Notes: generated from the letters alone by a model not told the origin. 64,000 bases of DNA from Modicisalibacter radicis (GCF_900961225.1 NZ_CAAHFN010000053.1:17420-81419); one strand, 5' to 3'. Positions 9,723 to 24,643 are shown, numbered from the stretch's first letter. Made by a program: numbers and translations.

Positions 9723-9971
9723 CTATCCGACGAACGGATTGGCGAACAGCACCAGCACGGCAATGACCAGGCAGTAGATGGCCATGGTCTCGATCATCGC
9801 CAACCCCACGAAGAGGGTCCGCGAAAGGGTGCCGGCGGATTCGGGCTGACGGGCGATGGCATCCATGGCGGCAGCCACGGCCCTGCCTTCGGCAAGCGCG
9901 GGGCCGATGGCACCGAAGGAGACGGCAATCGCCGCCGCGAGGATACTGACGATCTGAATGAGGTTGTCCAA
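9723..9971 (-). CDS. atpE: N-ATPase c subunit (rotor ring)
   Basis: 82 residues forming a helical hairpin. The loop is ARQPE (about 40-44). Helix 2 carries the ion-binding glutamate E61 followed by T62 and Y66 (MIETMAIYC). Helix 1 carries a second acidic residue, E28 (ALAEGR), at the position of Gln32 in the Na+-binding c subunit of Ilyobacter by hand alignment. Two carboxylates per hairpin are typical of N-ATPases and suggest Na+ or altered H+ stoichiometry. The hydroxyl residue after the glutamate is kept as Thr, while the next position is Met and not Thr. Confidence 0.93.
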   Translation of the reverse strand: MDNLIQIVSILAAAIAVSFGAIGPALAEGRAVAAAMDAIARQPESAGTLSRTLFVGLAMIETMAIYCLVIAVLVLFANPFVG

Positions 9972-9972
9972 C

Positions 9973-10668
9973 TCAGGACTCCTTGTGTTCCGGGGAAAGC
10001 GAGGCGGGGGGCGACTCCACGGCAGCCCCCAGGAAAACCATGGCGAGTACGCTGAAGATATAGGCCTGGATGGCGCCGGTCAGCATGTCCAGCGCCATGA
10101 ACGGGATCGGTACCAGCAGGCCGGCCAGTGACAGGGTGATGCCCAGCACGAAGACGCCGCTCATGACATTGCCGAACAGGCGCACGATCAGCGAGAACGT
10201 GCGGGTGAGCTGCTCGACGAGGTTGAGCGGGACCATCACCCAGCTCGGCTCGGCGAAGGTACGCAGATATCCCGCCAGGCCACGGGTCGCCACGCCGTAG
10301 CCGATGCTGGCTGCCAGCACGATCAGGGCCAGCACGACATCGGTTTCCAGGTGCGCGGTCGGCGGTTCGATGCCGGGAATCAGCGCCGACCAGTTGGCGG
10401 CGAGAATGAACAGGAACAGCGTGCCGATCAGTGCCCGGTAGCGTTGGGGAGCGACCTGCATGGTGTCGCGGATCTGGTGATCCAGGGTCTCGACGAGCAG
10501 CTCCAGGAGACACTGGGCTTTTCCCGGGCGTCGCGAAAGCCCGCGGGTCAGCGCCCAACTGCCCACGCCCATCCCCGCCATCAACGCCCAGGTGACGACG
10601 ACGGCGGCACTGATCGCGACCGGGCCGATATGGAACAGGGCGGAGGTGACCAGCGGGGAGTCGTTCAT
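9973..10668 (-). CDS. atpB: N-ATPase a subunit (ion channel stator)
   Basis: 231 residues from MNDSPLVTSALFHIGP, with about five membrane helices. The conserved channel arginine lies in 'TFSLIVRLFGNVMSG' (about residue 170). The longer upstream reading is rejected because it covers all of atpR. The ATG at 10668 overlaps the atpR stop by 4 nt, which supports this start. It couples ion flow to c-ring rotation. Confidence 0.93.
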   Translation of the reverse strand: MNDSPLVTSALFHIGPVAISAAVVVTWALMAGMGVGSWALTRGLSRRPGKAQCLLELLVETLDHQIRDTMQVAPQRYRALIGTLFLFILAANWSALIPGIEPPTAHLETDVVLALIVLAASIGYGVATRGLAGYLRTFAEPSWVMVPLNLVEQLTRTFSLIVRLFGNVMSGVFVLGITLSLAGLLVPIPFMALDMLTGAIQAYIFSVLAMVFLGAAVESPPASLSPEHKES

Positions 10669-10934
10669 GGCGTTGTCACCCGCGGACCCCGCAGCGTGAC
10701 GTGGCGCGCCACCAGCAGCCCGGCCAGGCCGGCCAGCACGGCAACCGCGCCCCATTGGGCCAGGCCGGCCAGCAGCGCAACGGTGGGCGCAAGGCGCAGA
10801 CACTGGACACCGAAAGCCTGCCAGGGCCTGCCCGCCAGGAACAGCTTCAGGTTCCAGGCCAGCGACAGGAAGTGGACCAGGCCGCCGGCCAGGCCCAACG
10901 TCAGGCCCGCCAAGGCCTGCGCGATCAGACTCAT
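10665..10934 (-). CDS. atpR: N-ATPase subunit AtpR
   Basis: 89 residues, nearly all hydrophobic, with three predicted membrane helices (about 5-25, 40-62, 64-80). AtpR is a small membrane protein found only in N-ATPase operons, next to atpQ, and is thought to help c-ring assembly or Mg2+ handling. Assignment rests on its place between atpQ and atpB, its size and its helices. The stop overlaps the atpB start. Confidence 0.85.
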   Translation of the reverse strand: MSLIAQALAGLTLGLAGGLVHFLSLAWNLKLFLAGRPWQAFGVQCLRLAPTVALLAGLAQWGAVAVLAGLAGLLVARHVTLRGPRVTTP

Positions 10935-10971
10935 ATCATGGCTCCTGATTCGATGGCATCACTTGTACGCT

Positions 10972-11236
10972 TCATTGACGGTGCATCCAGCGCCAGGCCG
11001 ACCACAAGCCGATTCCCGCGCCCACAAAAAGCAGGGCGGCGGCGAACAGCACCCCGGTCCCCAGCAGGCGGTCGAGCCAACGTCCCAGCAAAAGGCCCAG
11101 CAGCAGGGGGATGACGATGGCCCATCCCAGCACGCCGATCTGACCCAGACGCCTTGCCAGTGACGGTTCCGGATCGTCCCTGCCGCGACGGGCACGCTCC
11201 GCGGCGCGACGGGCGGCGTCGCGGACATGATTGGGC

Positions 11237-11250
<14 letters not shown>
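10972..11250 (-). CDS. atpQ: N-ATPase subunit AtpQ (AtpI-like)
   Basis: 92 residues: a basic N-terminus (RRAAERARRGRDD) followed by two membrane helices (about 38-57 and 62-85), the arrangement of AtpI/AtpZ-like proteins used in rotor assembly. Its place between atpC and atpR identifies it as AtpQ of the N-ATPase operon. The start overlaps the end of atpC by 14 nt. Confidence 0.85.
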
Positions 11251-14324
<3,074 letters not shown>

Positions 14325-14537
14325 CGATCCGGTACTCCTGATTGCGGCCTGAGCCTGGTCGTTTATCACCCTGAGTATGGCTGTAGCGCGCCGGTAGAAA
14401 TTGATCGACATCAAACTCGTCGTGGGTGGCCTTCATTTCATTAACGAATTGGTGCTCGGCATGAACGCAGAGCTGATCTCGAAAAAATGACCCGATATCC
14501 GAAAGGGCGCGAAGACCGGCACGTTGTACGCGGATAG

Positions 14538-15656
14538 TCATCCCAGCGATTTACGCAGCCGGGACAGGGCGAACAGGAAAAACACCGCGCCAATGGCCAC
14601 CAGCGCCAATAACTGCGGCCAGACGATCGATAACCCTGCGCCACGAAACAGAATGCTTTGCCCCAGCATCACGAAATGCGTGGTCGGTGCGGCGAGCATG
14701 ATGTTCTGAATGAGTTCCGGCATGCTTTCCCGCGGTGTCGTTCCGCCGGACAGTACCTGCAGCGGAATCAGCGTAAGAATGATCAGCAGGCCGAGCTGGG
14801 GCATGGAGCGCGCCACGGTACCGAAGAATATGCCCATGGATGTCGTGGCGAACAGATGCAGCATGGCGCCGAAGAGAAACAGGATGACCGAGCCGGCGAT
14901 GGGTACCTGCAAGCCGATTTCCACGACCACGCGCAGGGCGAAGGCGGAGGCGATCAGGACCACCAGGCCCATGGACCAGACCTTGGCCGTCATGATCTCG
15001 AAGGGCGACACCGGCATGACCAGCAGATGCTCGATGGTGCCATGCTCGCGCTCGCGGATCAGCGCGGCGCCGGTGAGGATGATCGACAGCATGGTGATCT
15101 GGTTGATGACTTCGTTCACCGCGCCGAACCAGGCCGGGTCCAGGTTGGGGTTGTAGACCATGCGTACCACTGCCTGAACGGCGGAGGCGCCGTCGGGATC
15201 GTGGCCCGCCAGGAAGGTGGCGACTTCGTCGTTGACGATTTCCTGAATGTAGCCGGCCCCGGTGAACGCCTGGCTGATCTGGGTCGCATCGACGTTGAGC
15301 TGAATCGTTACCGTGTCGCCGTCGAGCAGGTCGTGCTGGAAACCGGGCGGAATGTCCAGCGTGAAGGTATAGCGCCCCTCGTCCATGCCCTCGTCCATGT
15401 CGGCATGCCCGGTGAGCACCGGTGACAGGAAATAGGGCGCCTGGAAGCCGTCGATCAGGCGTTGTGAGGCCGGCGAGCGATCCTCGTCGACGATGGCGAT
15501 CGTGGCGCGGTGAAGTGCCTCCGGCATCGCGGTGGCGCTCGAATAGATGCTGAGGCTGAAGGCGTAGACGATCAGCAGCAGCATGGCGGGGTCGCGCAAG
15601 AGCGTGCGCAGCTCCTTGACGCCCAACTGGAAGATATTGGCGAGCGTGCGCATCAT
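14538..15656 (-). CDS. yhhJ: ABC-2 type permease, YhhJ-like
   Basis: 372 residues from [22 protein letters not shown]. One N-terminal membrane helix (about 24-43) is followed by a large periplasmic domain (about 45-170) and a cluster of five helices with the family sequence [16 protein letters not shown]. This is the DrrB/YhhJ permease type. The ATGATG start overlaps the rbbA stop, and the long upstream extension is antisense-like and rejected. It is the third gene of the yhiI-rbbA-yhhJ set. Confidence 0.88.
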   Translation of the reverse strand: MMRTLANIFQLGVKELRTLLRDPAMLLLIVYAFSLSIYSSATAMPEALHRATIAIVDEDRSPASQRLIDGFQAPYFLSPVLTGHADMDEGMDEGRYTFTLDIPPGFQHDLLDGDTVTIQLNVDATQISQAFTGAGYIQEIVNDEVATFLAGHDPDGASAVQAVVRMVYNPNLDPAWFGAVNEVINQITMLSIILTGAALIREREHGTIEHLLVMPVSPFEIMTAKVWSMGLVVLIASAFALRVVVEIGLQVPIAGSVILFLFGAMLHLFATTSMGIFFGTVARSMPQLGLLIILTLIPLQVLSGGTTPRESMPELIQNIMLAAPTTHFVMLGQSILFRGAGLSIVWPQLLALVAIGAVFFLFALSRLRKSLG

Positions 15657-18379
15657 GCCTCCTGTTTCCTGAGGCCGACGAGGCTCAGCAGGCTCAACAC
15701 CGGAATGGTCGCCAGCAGGGCCAGAAAGTAGGGATAGAGTTCGGTCAGCCCAAGGGCCTTGGAGAAGACGCCCCGGCTGATGATCAGGAAATGACTGGTG
15801 GGGTAGAGCTGGCCGATCACCGCCGAAGCGCCTTCCATTGATGAAACGGGATGCAGCATGCCCGAGAACTGGATCGCCGGTACCAGCGTGCCGATGGCGG
15901 TACCGAAGATGGCCGCGATCTGACTGTTGAACAAGGCCGAGATCAAGAACCCCAGCCCGGTGGCGCACATCACGTAGAGCAGGGCGCCCAGGGCCAGGGT
16001 GAACGGATTGCCCTTGATCGGCACGTCGAATACCAGGATCGACAACAGCACCAGCAGCAGGAAGTTGATCATGCCCAGGGCCACGTAGGGCAGCTGCTTG
16101 CCGATCAGGAACTCCAGGCGGGTCACCGGGGTGACATAGAAGTTGGTGATCGACCCGAGCTCTTTCTCGCGTACCACCCCCAGAGCGGTGAGCATGGCGG
16201 GAATCATCATCAGCAGCAGCGGAATGACTGCCGGCACCATCGCCGGCAGGCTCTGGACGTCCGGGTTGTAGCGGTAGCGAAGGGCGATATCGACCTGGCC
16301 GCTACTGGGCGTGCTGCTGCCCCGTGACAGTTCCCGCAGGTAGTCGCCATGAATGCCCTGGACATAGCCGCGTATCGTGCTGGCGCGATTGGGCATCGCA
16401 CCGTCGATCCAGTAGGCCACCTGAGGCGAGTCGCCGCGCTTGAGATCGCGCCCGAAATCGGGCGGAATCTCCACCGCCAGGCTGATATTGCCGTTGCGCA
16501 GGCGTTCGTCGAGTTCGTCGTAGCTCTGCAGTGGCGGCTTTTCGCTGAAGTAGCGTGAGCCGGCCAGGTCGAGGATGTAATGCTGACTGGTGGTGGTCTG
16601 GTCGCGGTCGAGCACCGCAAAGGAAAGGTCTTCCACATCCATGCTGATGCCATAACCGACGATGAACATGAGCAGCAAGGTGCCGGCCAGGGCCAGGGTG
16701 GCGCGCACCGGATCGCGTCGCAATTCCATGCTTTCGCGTCGGGCGTAGCTGAACAGCCGCCGCCTACTGAAGCGCGGAGGCGGGGCAGCGGCGGTGGCCG
16801 TAACAATGGTGGGGGGCCCTGCCGGCCCCTCATCGTCGGGTTCTTGAGGCGCCTGGCTGGCCTCGCGCAGATAGGCGATGAAGGCCTCTTCCAGCGTATC
16901 GCCGCCATGGTCCTCCATCAGTGCCCGAGGCGTGTCGCTGGCGAGGACCCGGCCGGCATGCATCAGCGAGATGCGGTCACAACGCATGGCCTCGTTCATG
17001 AAGTGGGTCGAGATGAAGATGGTGACGCCATCCTCGCGCGACATCGTCACCAACTGGGCCCAGAAATTGTCGCGGGCGATCGGGTCGACGCCGGAGGTCG
17101 GTTCGTCGAGGATCAGGATTTCCGGACGGTGCAGTATTGCCACCGCCAGCGACAGGCGTTGACGGACTCCCAGCGGCAGTCGGCCGGGTAGTTCATCGAT
17201 GACGCTCTCCAGATCGAAGCGGCTCAGTAGTTCCTGTCGGCGCAGGCGGTAATCGTCGTCGGGCAGGTGGAACAGTCGGGCATGCAGGTCGAGGTTCTGC
17301 CCCACGCTCAGCTCGCTGTACAGCGAGAACGCCTGCGACATGTACCCGACCCGGCGCCGGGTCTCGATGTCCTGAGGATCGACCGGCTGGCCGAAAAGCC
17401 GGGCCTCGCCTTCCTCGAACGGCAGCAGGCCGGTGAGCATCTTCATGGTGGTCGACTTGCCGCAGCCATTGGAGCCGAGGAAGCCGAAGATCTCGCCGCG
17501 CTCGATGCGAAAGTCGACGTGATCCACGGCGGTGAAATCGCCGAACCGCTTGGTCAGGCCGTGGGCCTCGATGGCGATCTCGTCATTGGCAGGGCGTGGC
17601 GGAATGGCAAGCTGTCGATGCCCGCGGCGTCTCTCCTCGGGCAGCAACTGGATGAACGCCTCTTCCAGCGTCGTGCATCGGGTCCGTTCGAGCAGGGCCC
17701 GGGGGGAGCCGGTATCGAGTACTTGCCCATCGTTCATCGCCACCAGCCAATCGAAGCGCTGGGCTTCGTCCATGTAGGCGGTGGCCACCAGTACGCTCAT
17801 GCGGGGGCGCTGCTGGCGAATGCGGGTGATCAATTCCCAGAACTGGCTGCGCGAGAGCGGGTCGACCCCGGTCGTCGGTTCGTCGAGGATCAGCAGGTCG
17901 GGATCGTGGATCAGTGCGCAACACAAGCCCAGCTTCTGCTTCATGCCCCCGGAGAGCTTGCCGACGGGGCGCTCGGTGAAATCGGCCAGGCCGGTGCTGC
18001 GGGTCAGGTCGACGATGCGACGTTCGCGCTCGTCGTGGTCCTGACCGAACAGGCGAGCGAAGAATTCGAGGTTCTCGCGCACGGTCAGGGTCGGGTAGAG
18101 GTTCTTGCCGAGCCCCTGCGGCATGTAGGCGATGCGCGGTCCCGCGAGGCGGCGATGCTCGCCGTCGGCGATGTCGCCGCCGAGCACCTCGATATGCCCT
18201 CGCTGGAGGCGCCGGGCGCCGGCAATCAGGGCCAGCAAGCTCGACTTGCCGACCCCGTCGGGACCGATCAGCCCGACCATCTGGCGGGCCGGGATGTCGA
18301 GAGTCACGTCGGCCAGGGCCACGGTCCTGGCGTACTTCAGGCCGACCTCGTGCAGCCGCGCCGCGCTATCCTCGGTCAT
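15653..18379 (-). CDS. rbbA: Fused ABC ATPase/permease RbbA-YhiH type
   Basis: 908 residues with two ATPase domains and one ABC-2 permease. Domain 1 (about 1-240) has Walker [10 protein letters not shown] and signature LSGGMKQK. Domain 2 (about 260-500) has GSNGCGKST but a degenerate signature LPLGVRQR. The permease (about 535-908) holds the family motif [18 protein letters not shown]. coli RbbA was described as a ribosome-associated ATPase, but the fusion and the neighbouring membrane fusion protein point to an exporter. It overlaps yhiI by 4 nt. The cargo is unknown. Confidence 0.9.
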   Translation of the reverse strand: MTEDSAARLHEVGLKYARTVALADVTLDIPARQMVGLIGPDGVGKSSLLALIAGARRLQRGHIEVLGGDIADGEHRRLAGPRIAYMPQGLGKNLYPTLTVRENLEFFARLFGQDHDERERRIVDLTRSTGLADFTERPVGKLSGGMKQKLGLCCALIHDPDLLILDEPTTGVDPLSRSQFWELITRIRQQRPRMSVLVATAYMDEAQRFDWLVAMNDGQVLDTGSPRALLERTRCTTLEEAFIQLLPEERRRGHRQLAIPPRPANDEIAIEAHGLTKRFGDFTAVDHVDFRIERGEIFGFLGSNGCGKSTTMKMLTGLLPFEEGEARLFGQPVDPQDIETRRRVGYMSQAFSLYSELSVGQNLDLHARLFHLPDDDYRLRRQELLSRFDLESVIDELPGRLPLGVRQRLSLAVAILHRPEILILDEPTSGVDPIARDNFWAQLVTMSREDGVTIFISTHFMNEAMRCDRISLMHAGRVLASDTPRALMEDHGGDTLEEAFIAYLREASQAPQEPDDEGPAGPPTIVTATAAAPPPRFSRRRLFSYARRESMELRRDPVRATLALAGTLLLMFIVGYGISMDVEDLSFAVLDRDQTTTSQHYILDLAGSRYFSEKPPLQSYDELDERLRNGNISLAVEIPPDFGRDLKRGDSPQVAYWIDGAMPNRASTIRGYVQGIHGDYLRELSRGSSTPSSGQVDIALRYRYNPDVQSLPAMVPAVIPLLLMMIPAMLTALGVVREKELGSITNFYVTPVTRLEFLIGKQLPYVALGMINFLLLVLLSILVFDVPIKGNPFTLALGALLYVMCATGLGFLISALFNSQIAAIFGTAIGTLVPAIQFSGMLHPVSSMEGASAVIGQLYPTSHFLIISRGVFSKALGLTELYPYFLALLATIPVLSLLSLVGLRKQEA

Positions 18380-19452
18380 GACGACACGTTCACCTGGAGG
18401 GCGTCGGGCCACTCGGCCTGGGGATCGAGCTTGAGATAGGCCATGCCGGGCAGGCCGGTCTTGACCTGTTCGAGATGCTCCTTCAGCAATTGCGGGTCGA
18501 TACGCGCGCGGATACGGAACATGAGTTTTTCCCGCTCGCTGGCCGTTTCCACCGTCTTGGGAGTGAACTGGGCGGTGTTGGCGACGAAGCTGACCCGGGC
18601 GGGGATCACGTACTCCGGGGCGGCATCCAGCACCAGGCGCACATCGTTGCCCAGCGCCACGCGGCCGGCCTGCGAGGTGGGCAGAAAGAACGTCATGTAG
18701 ACGTCGGTCAGATCGATCAGGTTGAGCACGTTGCCGCCTGCGGCCAGGACTTCGCCGGGTTCCGCCACGCGGTACTGCACCCGGGCCAGGCGGTCGGCAC
18801 GCAGCTGGCTGTCATCCAGGTCCGCCTGGACCTTCGCCACGCTGGCTTCGGCGGCATCGATGGCGGACTGCGCCTCGACGACCTGGGAGCGGGCCGCGAC
18901 GCTGGCCGCCTCGGCCGCCGAAACCTGGGCTCTAGAGGCGGCCAGCGCCGCTTCGCCGCTTTGCATGGTGGCGCGATCGTCGTCGAGCTGCTGACGGGAA
19001 ATGGCGTTGCGCTGGGCGAGGGTGCTGGAGCGCTCGTAGCGCTTGCGTGCCGCGGTCAACTCCGCCTGGCGTTGATGCACGACGGCCTCCGCCGCGGCCT
19101 TGGTGCTTTCGTTCTGGGCCACCTGAGCGTGGGCGGTCTGCAAGGCGTTGCGCATGCGCTGCAGTTCGGCCTGGGCCTGGCGCAATTGCGCGTCGAGCGT
19201 CCGGGTGTCCATGCGGGCCAGAAGTTGACCGGGGGCCACGAAATCGCCTTCATCGACCAGAATCTCTGCCACGCGGCCGCTCAGCTTGGTGGCGATGTCG
19301 ATCTCGGTCGCTTCCATGCGCCCGTTGCCGCTGGCGATGGCGTCGCCCAGACCATCAGGGCGCAATGCCTGCCAGACGATCAGGGCGATGGCGACCAACA
19401 GGACGACGAAGAGCAGGGCTTGGATGAGTCGCTTGCGAGGTGGTCGATTCAT
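18376..19452 (-). CDS. yhiI: HlyD-family membrane fusion protein, YhiI-like
   Basis: 358 residues from [15 protein letters not shown]. It has an N-terminal signal anchor (about 9-29), a lipoyl/barrel-sandwich half ([20 protein letters not shown]), a long coiled coil rich in Ala/Gln/Arg (about 90-215) and the second sandwich half ([20 protein letters not shown]). It links the RbbA/YhhJ inner-membrane complex to an outer-membrane channel, not encoded here. It is the first gene of its operon, and the start overlaps no upstream gene. Confidence 0.9.
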   Translation of the reverse strand: MNRPPRKRLIQALLFVVLLVAIALIVWQALRPDGLGDAIASGNGRMEATEIDIATKLSGRVAEILVDEGDFVAPGQLLARMDTRTLDAQLRQAQAELQRMRNALQTAHAQVAQNESTKAAAEAVVHQRQAELTAARKRYERSSTLAQRNAISRQQLDDDRATMQSGEAALAASRAQVSAAEAASVAARSQVVEAQSAIDAAEASVAKVQADLDDSQLRADRLARVQYRVAEPGEVLAAGGNVLNLIDLTDVYMTFFLPTSQAGRVALGNDVRLVLDAAPEYVIPARVSFVANTAQFTPKTVETASEREKLMFRIRARIDPQLLKEHLEQVKTGLPGMAYLKLDPQAEWPDALQVNVSS

Positions 19453-19586
19453 GTATTGACAGGCTCCGGTCGCCATGGGGCATGGTCTGTTAAAGCGAGA
19501 CCCGGGAGGCATGCGCACGCACATGTCGCTCCCGAGCGAGGTTTGCAGCGCCCGGGATGGGCATCCGCAGCTTGCCGAATCGCGGC

Positions 19587-20516
19587 TCAGCGATACTCGA
19601 TTCCCGCTGTCGACAGGCTGATGCGGGTTCCGGCCGTGCCCTGGACAATGGCCTCGATGTCCGCCAGGGAACCGATGACGGCTTCCTTGCCTGTGTTACG
19701 GGCGAAGTCGCAGGCGGCCTCGATCTTGGGACCCATCGAGCCTGCCGCGAAGGACAGCTTTCCCAGCGCATCCGGATGAGCGCGGGCGATGGCCCTCTGG
19801 CCGGGCTGGCCCCAGTCGATATAGGCGGCATCGACATCGGTGGCGATGACCAGCAGGTCGCTGGCGAGCTCCCGAGCGAGGAGCGCCGAGCATGAATCCT
19901 TGTCGATGACCGCTTCGATACCGTGCAGCTTGCGTCCCTCATCGTAGATGGTCGGTATGCCGCCGCCACCGGCACAGATCACGACGCTGCCTTTCTCGAG
20001 CAGCCACTTCACGGGGCGAATCTCGAAGATGCGCTTGGGGCGCGGGCTCGGGACCACGCGGCGAAAAGCGGCGCCATCGGGGGCGATGTTCCAGCCCTTT
20101 TCCCTGGCCAGGCGCTGGGCCTCCTCCAGCGAGTACACCGGCCCGACGGGCTTGCTCGGATGCTGGAAAGCCGGGTCGGCGGCGTCTACCTCGACCTGGG
20201 TGAGAAGGGTGGCGAACGGGACCTCGACAGGCAGCAGGTTGCCCAGTTCCTGCTCGATCATGTAGCCGATCATGCCTTCCGTCTGGGCACCGAGTACATC
20301 CAGCGGGTAGGGGGCTACGTCGCTGTAGGCCGCGCTCTGCAGGGCCAGCAGGCCGACCTGGGGACCATTGCCGTGGGCGATCACCACTTCGTTGCCGGGA
20401 ATGATCCTGGCGAGCTGGGCACAGGCGATGCGTACATTCTCGCGCTGGTTGTCCGCCGTCAACGGCTCGCCTCGGCGAAGCAGGGCATTGCCGCCCAGGG
20501 CAGTGACGATGCGCAT
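19587..20516 (-). CDS. arcC: Carbamate kinase
   Basis: 309 residues. Family blocks are [10 protein letters not shown] near the N-terminus, [13 protein letters not shown] (about 45-57), and [11 protein letters not shown] (about 178-188). It transfers phosphate from carbamoyl phosphate to ADP, the ATP-yielding last step of the arginine deiminase pathway. It lies 26 nt after arcB and is the last gene of arcDABC. No hairpin terminator was found in the 134 nt before yhiI. Confidence 0.96.
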   Translation of the reverse strand: MRIVTALGGNALLRRGEPLTADNQRENVRIACAQLARIIPGNEVVIAHGNGPQVGLLALQSAAYSDVAPYPLDVLGAQTEGMIGYMIEQELGNLLPVEVPFATLLTQVEVDAADPAFQHPSKPVGPVYSLEEAQRLAREKGWNIAPDGAAFRRVVPSPRPKRIFEIRPVKWLLEKGSVVICAGGGGIPTIYDEGRKLHGIEAVIDKDSCSALLARELASDLLVIATDVDAAYIDWGQPGQRAIARAHPDALGKLSFAAGSMGPKIEAACDFARNTGKEAVIGSLADIEAIVQGTAGTRISLSTAGIEYR

Positions 20517-20542
20517 CGAGTCTATCTCCCTTGCCGTGAGTG

Positions 20543-21553
20543 TCAGATATCGCCGAGGGTGGCGACCAGCACCGCCTTGATCGTGTGCATGCGGTTCTCG
20601 GCCTGTTCGAAGGCGATGCAGGCCGGGGATTCGAAGACCTCCTCGGTGACCTCGACGCCGTTCGCCAGCTCGGGGTATTGCGCGGCGATCTGCTTGCCGA
20701 TCTTGGTATCGGCGTTATGGAAGGCAGGCAGGCAGTGCATGAACTTCACCCGAGGGTTGCCGCTGGCGTCCAGCAGGGCTTTGTTCACCTGATAGGGCGT
20801 CAGAAGCCGGATACGCTCGCCCCAGGTCTCCATGGGTTCGCCCATCGAGACCCAGACGTCGGTATGGATGAAGTCGACGTCCTTGACCGCCTCGGCGGGC
20901 GTTTCGGTGAGTGTCAATCGCCCCCCCGATTCCTCGGCGAACCGTCGACATGCCTCGACATGCTCGGCATTCGGCCACAGTTCCTTGGGCGCCCCGATGC
21001 GAACGTCCATGCCCAGCTTGGCGCCGATCAGCAGCAGCGAGTTGCCCATGTTGTTGCGTGCATCGCCCAGGTAGGCGTAGCGAATCTCATGCAACGGCTT
21101 GTCGCTGTGTTCGCGCATGGTCAAGACGTCGGCGAGCATCTGGGTCGGATGGTATTCATCGGTCAGGCCGTTGAATACCGGGACGCCGGCATGCCTGGCC
21201 AGTTCCTCGACGATTGCCTGGCCTGAACCCCGATACTCGATGGCATCGTACATGCGCCCCAGGACCCGTGCCGTGTCCTTCATCGTTTCCTTGTGGCCGA
21301 TCTGGGAAGAGGTGGGGTCGATGTAGGTCACGTTGGCGCCCTGCTGATAGGCGGCCACCTCGAAGGCGCAGCGTGTGCGGGTCGAGGTCTTCTCGAATAT
21401 CAGCGCGATGTTCTTGCCCTTCAGGTGCTGCTGCTCGCTGCCGGTGTACCGGGCGCGCTTTAGATCCCGGGAAAGATCCAGCAGGTAGCGCAGCTCGCGG
21501 GGGCTGTGATGCATCAGGCTGAGCAGGCTTCGGTCATGAATGTTGAAGGCCAT
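20543..21553 (-). CDS. arcB: Ornithine carbamoyltransferase, catabolic
   Basis: 336 residues. The carbamoyl phosphate loop is STRTRCAFE (about 56-64) and the ornithine/active-site motif is HCLPAFH (about 273-279). In this operon it works in the catabolic direction, turning citrulline and phosphate into ornithine and carbamoyl phosphate. It lies 40 nt after the arcA stop. Confidence 0.96.
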   Translation of the reverse strand: MAFNIHDRSLLSLMHHSPRELRYLLDLSRDLKRARYTGSEQQHLKGKNIALIFEKTSTRTRCAFEVAAYQQGANVTYIDPTSSQIGHKETMKDTARVLGRMYDAIEYRGSGQAIVEELARHAGVPVFNGLTDEYHPTQMLADVLTMREHSDKPLHEIRYAYLGDARNNMGNSLLLIGAKLGMDVRIGAPKELWPNAEHVEACRRFAEESGGRLTLTETPAEAVKDVDFIHTDVWVSMGEPMETWGERIRLLTPYQVNKALLDASGNPRVKFMHCLPAFHNADTKIGKQIAAQYPELANGVEVTEEVFESPACIAFEQAENRMHTIKAVLVATLGDI

Positions 21554-21593
21554 GCGGGTTCTCCTCGGAGCTACGAATAGGGGTAGAGCTGGA

Positions 21594-22847
21594 TCAATAA
21601 TCCACGGGGTCCCGGATGATCGGGCAGGTCATGCAATGGCCGCCGCCACGGCCTCGGCCCAGCTCGCTGGCGTCGATGGTGATGACTTCCACCCCGGCCT
21701 TGCGCAGCAGCGTATTGGTGTAGGTATTGCGGTCGTAGCCGATGACGACACCAGGCTCCAGGGCCACCACGTTGTTGCCATCGTCCCACTGCTCCCGCTC
21801 GGCCTCGTAGCTGTCGCCCCCGGTCTGGACCGTGCGCAGCTTCTCCAGCCCCAGGGCCTGCGCCACGACCTCGAGGAAGCCCTGCTCTTCGCGACGCACG
21901 TCGATGCCGCCCGGCTTGCTTTCATCCGGGCGCAGGCTGAAAGCGACGATGGACTGCACGGCTTCCGGAAAGACCGTCACCAGATCGTGGTCACAGAAGC
22001 TGAACACGGTATCCAGGTGCATGGCGGCACGGGATTTCGGCAGGCCGGCGACGATGATCCGCTCGGCCGCACCCTGGTTGAACAACGACTGAGCAAGCTG
22101 GCCAATCGCCTGGCGTGAGGTCCGCTCTCCCATGCCGATCAGCACGATGCCCTTGCCGAGCGGCATGACGTCGCCGCCCTCCAGTGAGGCCATGCCATGG
22201 TCGGTATCGGTATCGCCGTACCAGACCTTGAAGTTGGCGCCGGCGAATTCGGGATGGAACTTGTAGATCGCGGCGGTCAGCAAGGTTTCCTGCCGGCGTG
22301 CCATCCAGTGCATGGGGTTCAGTGTCACGCCGCCATAGATCCAGCAGGTGGTATCCCGGGTGAACAGCGTGTTGGGCAGCGGGGGAAGAATGAAGCTCGA
22401 GTGGCCCAGGTAATCACGAAACATCCTGGCGATCACACTGGCGTGATCGCCAGGCAGATCATCGCCCGAGACGCCGCCGATGAGGAGTTCGGCGAGTCGA
22501 CGTGGCTCCTGCTCTTCAAGCCAGGCGCGGACTTCCTGCTGCAGGCCCAGGCCTACCTGATTGGCCGTGACCTTCCGGTCGAGAATCCATTGACGGGCTT
22601 CGGGGCTCTTTACCGTCTCCGTCAGCAGGTTGTGCATCTCGAGCACTTCGACACCGCGTTCGCGCATCTTGGTGACGAAGTCGAAATGGTCGCGCTTGGC
22701 CTGGTTGACCCAGAGCACGTCGTCGAAGAGCAGGTCGTCGCAATTGCTGGGGGTAAGGCGCTGATGGGCAAGACCCGGCGAGCAGACCAGCACCTTGCGC
22801 AGCTTGCCGATTTCCGAATGTACGCCGAGTTGCAGGGGGGCAGACAT
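21594..22847 (-). CDS. arcA: Arginine deiminase
   Basis: 417 residues, as in Pseudomonas ArcA (418). The nucleophilic cysteine is in [11 protein letters not shown] near the C-terminus, and the guanidinium-binding block EGGDVMPLG lies mid-protein. It hydrolyses arginine to citrulline and ammonia, the first step of the pathway, and the ammonia raises cytoplasmic pH. It lies 60 nt after arcD. Confidence 0.97.
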   Translation of the reverse strand: MSAPLQLGVHSEIGKLRKVLVCSPGLAHQRLTPSNCDDLLFDDVLWVNQAKRDHFDFVTKMRERGVEVLEMHNLLTETVKSPEARQWILDRKVTANQVGLGLQQEVRAWLEEQEPRRLAELLIGGVSGDDLPGDHASVIARMFRDYLGHSSFILPPLPNTLFTRDTTCWIYGGVTLNPMHWMARRQETLLTAAIYKFHPEFAGANFKVWYGDTDTDHGMASLEGGDVMPLGKGIVLIGMGERTSRQAIGQLAQSLFNQGAAERIIVAGLPKSRAAMHLDTVFSFCDHDLVTVFPEAVQSIVAFSLRPDESKPGGIDVRREEQGFLEVVAQALGLEKLRTVQTGGDSYEAEREQWDDGNNVVALEPGVVIGYDRNTYTNTLLRKAGVEVITIDASELGRGRGGGHCMTCPIIRDPVDY

Positions 22848-22907
22848 GGGCTTCTCCTTAGGTACTATAGCGAGCCTGCCGGCTCTGTAACCGGCAGGGC
22901 GCCGAGC

Positions 22908-24335
22908 TCAGAGCGATAGATAGCCGCTATACAGGCCGTAGGCAGCGAAGGCGGCACCGGCAAGCACGACGGCGAAGATCACCTTTTCCACGGGGCGAAA
23001 GACGGGCTGGTTCTGTTCACGCTTGGCCTTGGCGAAGAACAGCGCACCAGGGGCATAGAGCAGCGCCGAGAGCAGGATGTACTGGACCCCGCCCGCATAG
23101 ACCAGCCAGGCACTGTAGATGACGGCAATCAGGGCGATGAGCAGGTCCTTGTTGCGTTGCTGCCGCTGGGAGTCATAGGTCTCGCCTCGCCAGCTCACCA
23201 GCAGGGCATAGGCAGCCGACCAGAAGTAGGGCACCAGGATCATCGAGGTGGCCAGATAGAAGAGGCTGAGATAGGTGGACTCATTGAACAGGGTGAGGAT
23301 GAGGAACAGTTGAATCAGGCCGTTCGAGACCCACAGGGCGTTGCTGGGTACCTGCTTGTGGTTCTCCTTCTTCAGGAAGTTCGGCATGGTGTGGTCGCGC
23401 GCGCCGGCGAACAGGATCTCCGCGCACAGCAGCGTCCAGGCCAGCAGGCCTCCCGCCAGTGACACCACCAGGCCGATGCTGATCAGGATGGAGCCCCAGC
23501 GGCCCACGACCTGCTCCAGCACGCCGGCCATGGAGGGGTTCTGCAGGGCGGTCAGTTCAGGCTGTTGCATGATGCCCATGGACAGAACGTTCACCAGAAC
23601 CAGCAGCAGAAGAACGCCGAGGAAACCGATCACCGTGGCCTTGCCGACGTCACTGCGTCTTTCGGCCCGGGCCGAATAGATGCTGGCTCCTTCGATACCG
23701 ATGAATACCCAGACGGTTACCAGCATCATGTTCCTGACCTGGTCCATCACGCTGCCCAGTTCGATATTTCCCCGTCCCCAGAAGTCGGTCAGGAAAATGT
23801 CGGCATCGAATGCAAATAGCGTAATGACGATGAACAGGATCAGCGGCACGATTTTCGCCACGGTCGTGACGAGGTTGATGAAGGCGGCTTCCTTGATCCC
23901 GTTCAGGATCAGGAAGTGAATGCCCCACAGCAGCAGCGAGGCACAGGCAATGGCAACAGGCGTGTTGCCTTCGCCAAAGACGGGAAAGAAATAACCCAGG
24001 GTGCTGAAAAGAAGAACGAAATAGCTGACGTTGCCGAGCCAGGCACTGATCCAGTAGCCCCAGGCGGACGAGAACCCCATGTAGTCGCCGAAGCCGGCCT
24101 TGGCATAGGCATAAATCCCCGAATCCAGCTCAGGCTTGCGGTTGGCCAGTGTCTGGAAGACGAAGGCCAGGGTCAGCATGCCGATCGCGGTTATTGCCCA
24201 ACCGATCAGTACCGCACCGGCGCTGGCGCTCGCGGCCATGTTCTGTGGCAGGGAGAAGATCCCCCCGCCGATCATCGAGCCGACGACCAGTGCGATGAGG
24301 GCGCTGAGCTTCAGTTTCTGGGTGGCCTGGGTCAT
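22908..24335 (-). CDS. arcD: Arginine/ornithine antiporter
   Basis: 475 residues with about 12 membrane helices. The APC-family signature GSMIGGGIFSLPQN is in helix 1 and FIGIEGASIYSARA in helix 6. It exchanges external arginine for ornithine without energy cost. ATG 24335 has the RBS GAGG six nt upstream; an upstream TTG at 24350 is less likely. First gene of arcDABC, the Pseudomonas order. An Fnr/Anr site is correctly placed upstream. Confidence 0.95.
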   Translation of the reverse strand: MTQATQKLKLSALIALVVGSMIGGGIFSLPQNMAASASAGAVLIGWAITAIGMLTLAFVFQTLANRKPELDSGIYAYAKAGFGDYMGFSSAWGYWISAWLGNVSYFVLLFSTLGYFFPVFGEGNTPVAIACASLLLWGIHFLILNGIKEAAFINLVTTVAKIVPLILFIVITLFAFDADIFLTDFWGRGNIELGSVMDQVRNMMLVTVWVFIGIEGASIYSARAERRSDVGKATVIGFLGVLLLLVLVNVLSMGIMQQPELTALQNPSMAGVLEQVVGRWGSILISIGLVVSLAGGLLAWTLLCAEILFAGARDHTMPNFLKKENHKQVPSNALWVSNGLIQLFLILTLFNESTYLSLFYLATSMILVPYFWSAAYALLVSWRGETYDSQRQQRNKDLLIALIAVIYSAWLVYAGGVQYILLSALLYAPGALFFAKAKREQNQPVFRPVEKVIFAVVLAGAAFAAYGLYSGYLSL

Positions 24336-24474
24336 TGTTAGCCTCGCCAATGAAGAGTGATTGTTTCAAGCGTCTGATCGGTCATGTCTGGTTCCGGGGA
24401 ACTTGTCTGCTGAACTAGCCTTCAGCTTCATGTGCGGAGCACAGCCAAGGCAATCCACATGTTTATATAAGTGC

Positions 24475-24516
24475 ATGATATGAAGGTTTATTCGTGCGCA
24501 TCTTGAGCCACATCAA
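24475..24516 (-). promoter_or_regulatory. Class II Fnr/Anr-dependent promoter of arcDABC
   Basis: TTGAGCCACATCAA (24503-24516) matches TTGAT-N4-ATCAA at nine of ten positions. The minus-strand -10 TATCAT (24475-24480) sits exactly where it belongs for a site centred at -41.5, with a start near 24468. No good -35 element is present, as expected for class II activation. This fits anaerobic induction of the arginine deiminase operon, known for Anr in Pseudomonas. The rest of 24336-24643 also carries the promoter of the divergent P-type ATPase, which was not pinned down. Confidence 0.75.
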
Positions 24517-24643
24517 TTTAAGCCAAGGTGACTTGGATAGTATGTTCGGCATTTACGCGTGGTTGCATGGAACATTTACGCTTTATAGCGACAGTGACGG
24601 CTGTGGGTATCGATCATTGGCTTCGCGCCCAAGGAAATGAAAT